Positions 6,577 to 7,600 of a stretch of 7,600 nt of DNA are shown here, one piece after another. Every line of letters begins with the position of its first letter. Positions within the stretch are counted from its first letter, which is position 1. This stretch comes from JAYXXU01 sp049301135 (GTDB lineage: Bacteria; Pseudomonadota; Gammaproteobacteria; Pseudomonadales; Moraxellaceae). The stretch covers positions 1-7,600 of the forward strand of contig JBAQKP010000083.1 of the NCBI GenBank assembly GCA_049301135.1, read 5' to 3'. The position numbers and the translations under genes were made by a program. The notes under the pieces are model-generated. The model was not told the DNA's origin. It was given only the letters and a program-made list of their open reading frames with translations, and did not search any database.

Positions 6577-7083
6577 CTAATTTTCTTCTGGATAGGCTTT
6601 TAGTCTGAACACTTGCAGCTTCTCTTGGCTACAATTATGAAGACTGAAAAAATCTGCGGTTAGAATTTCTAGATTTATACTGCTCTCAGAATGCGCGGGC
6701 TTAAGTACTTCTAGTGATACAACGAGAATACTGTTGCTCTTACACTCCAGACTGAGTGCTGCCAGAGAGTCAATAAAACCATCACGAGTACTAATCTTGA
6801 TTCTTGGATTATATCTATCGAGCACAAACTCACCCACTGAACGCCAGTACTCATCACCTTTGCGCTCCTCACAACTTAAGCTTATGTAACCAATTTCCTC
6901 TGCTTGCGGCCACTGGTCTGAAGCTAAGCAAGCATGAAAGCTTTTTGACAAATAGCTTTGACTCAGTGTGCGACCAACTGAAAGTGTACTTCCAGCAGGG
7001 AATAAAGACATAATAAGATGTGCACAACTTGAATCAGGGTTTGACTCGTTAATCACTTGGATTAGCTTGTTTATAGAACTCAT
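6577..7083 (-). CDS. Hypothetical protein, 168 residues, unknown function
   Basis: Not recognised. The start is well supported: the complement of 7089-7097 reads AGAGAGGAG, five bases before the ATG at 7083. No signal peptide, transmembrane segment or classical catalytic motif is visible, so it is probably cytoplasmic. The composition suggests a mixed alpha/beta fold, with a helical N-terminus (1-28), an EYWRSVGEFVLDRY segment (78-91) and a strand NSILVVSLEVL (117-127). Five cysteines (20, 52, 71, 114, 151) are scattered and form no CxxC motif. Base composition is more AT-rich than rpoD. It runs convergent to rpoD and shares its bidirectional terminator. A near-identical 16-base repeat lies just outside each end. 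The next gene upstream on the same strand ends 79 bases before this start. It could be an accessory or immunity-type gene, but nothing shows this directly. Confidence 0.75.
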   Translation of the reverse strand: MSSINKLIQVINESNPDSSCAHLIMSLFPAGSTLSVGRTLSQSYLSKSFHACLASDQWPQAEEIGYISLSCEERKGDEYWRSVGEFVLDRYNPRIKISTRDGFIDSLAALSLECKSNSILVVSLEVLKPAHSESSINLEILTADFFSLHNCSQEKLQVFRLKAYPEEN

Positions 7084-7110
7084 TCCAACTCCTCTCTACA
7101 TTAAACATGC

Positions 7111-7126
7111 GCCATGCGCAACAGAT
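7111..7126. repeat. Direct repeat copy 2 flanking the 168-residue gene
   Basis: GCCATGCGCAACAGAT matches the copy at 6521-6536 with one mismatch, exactly 590 bases away. It lies 27 bases before the start codon of the minus-strand gene. Its left neighbour is CATGC, so read on the minus strand it contains two tandem GCGCATG words. Confidence 0.6.
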
Positions 7127-7137
7127 TGCTAAACAGT

Positions 7138-7154
7138 GAGTACTGTACATACTC
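7138..7154. other. Small inverted repeat between the two right-flank genes
   Basis: GAGTA (7138-7142) and TACTC (7150-7154) are inverted around CTGTACA. There is no U-tract on the minus strand, so a terminator for the gene ending at 7163 is not supported. It may be a weak operator upstream of the 168-residue gene, or chance. Confidence 0.2.
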
Positions 7155-7162
7155 GTTCGCTG

Positions 7163-7600
7163 CTAGACCTCCCATTGATCGGTTTTTTGATTGCGTTGCA
7201 TGGTGATACTACGGGGATAATCACTCCCTACTTGCCTGAAGGCATCAATCACTTGGACTATCTCAACGAAATAAATTTTTTTAGAGCGCATCGTGTCCGA
7301 TGCAACAAAAAAACCTTCTAGTCCACCATCCTCTCCGATACTAATTAAAAATACATAGCTATGAATGATTTGATTGCATAAAAAACCAATATCTTTTTGC
7401 TCCTGTATGGGATTTTTCAACTCAAAAAATTTGTCGATGTCCGCTGTGTTGAGATAGTCAACTTTGCTACCAGACTTAGCGTGGAACGCTTGTATATCAA
7501 GCTGCAGTTCTTTTGTTGACGATGAAACCTTAAAAGTCTCAAGTAACTTTCGAATTGCATAAAAGCCAACAAATATTTCGCGTTCGACGCGTGCCAATGC
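7163..7600 (-). CDS. Hypothetical protein, N-terminus beyond the window, HEPN-like motif
   Basis: The frame stays open to the right edge. The first in-window start candidate is a TTG at 7597 with no visible upstream signal, so the gene probably begins outside the window; 145 codons are seen. Numbering from that TTG, residues 1-35 are a charged amphipathic helix (REIFVGFYAIRKLLE) and residues 53-84 are also helical. That second stretch contains LCNQIIHSYVF, with Asn75 and His79 spaced as in the RNxxxH motif of HEPN proteins but with Cys74 replacing Arg. A mixed strand region follows (95-118). HEPN domains occur in many RNA-cleaving toxins and defence proteins; without the Arg this could be a non-catalytic member or only a coincidence. 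The gene is AT-rich and lies 79 bases upstream of another unknown gene on the same strand. Confidence 0.65.
   Translation of the reverse strand, partial: ALARVEREIFVGFYAIRKLLETFKVSSSTKELQLDIQAFHAKSGSKVDYLNTADIDKFFELKNPIQEQKDIGFLCNQIIHSYVFLISIGEDGGLEGFFVASDTMRSKKIYFVEIVQVIDAFRQVGSDYPRSITMQRNQKTDQWEV

Noticed and set aside
6453..7140. Integron attC sites around the 168-residue gene
   Set aside because: On the minus strand the repeat reads GTTGCGC, which misses the GTTRRRY core, and no paired RYYYAAC copy lies near the gene end. No integrase is visible.
7136..7321. 61-codon plus-strand frame in the right flank
   Set aside because: It overlaps the minus-strand gene antisense over most of its length and has no ribosome site or recognisable domain.

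Overview
The window looks like a gammaproteobacterial chromosome, most likely from the family Moraxellaceae. The best clue is the N-terminal third of RpoD, which reads like Acinetobacter and relatives as far as I recall those proteins. No database search was possible. A conserved housekeeping core (about 755-6505) lies between two visibly more AT-rich flanks that carry genes I cannot name.

Left flank (1-750): a 195-residue plus-strand protein whose second half carries a PD-(D/E)XK nuclease-like signature. It converges on lysA, and two hairpins separate the two genes.

Core, minus strand (755-2187): lptM, a small outer-membrane lipoprotein, and lysA, diaminopimelate decarboxylase, overlap by four bases (ATGA) and are probably translationally coupled. 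dapF, the usual downstream partner of lysA in many pseudomonads and relatives, is absent.

Core, plus strand (2339-6452): dnaG (primase) and rpoD (sigma-70) are two members of the classical macromolecular-synthesis operon. The usual first gene, rpsU, is missing, and a divergent promoter region faces lptM instead. dnaG has a low-complexity linker that accounts for about 90 extra residues. Candidate promoters ahead of dnaG and rpoD share the same extended -10 core, GCGTGGTAT(A/C)CT. The 217-base dnaG-rpoD gap also holds a 7-bp hairpin, a GTTGCGCAAC palindrome and a five-codon reading frame that overlaps the rpoD start codon. A U-tailed bidirectional terminator closes rpoD.

Right flank (6510-7600): two minus-strand genes. 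One is a complete 168-residue protein of unknown function, bracketed by a 16-base direct repeat (15/16 identical). The other enters from the right edge and has a degenerate HEPN-like Asn-x3-His motif. These genes look like accessory DNA inserted downstream of a conserved operon end. No tRNA, rRNA, CRISPR array, transposase or integrase is visible. If the window holds something undescribed, it is in the flanks: the orphan nuclease-like gene and the repeat-bracketed gene with its HEPN-like neighbour. The evidence for a defence role is only suggestive.
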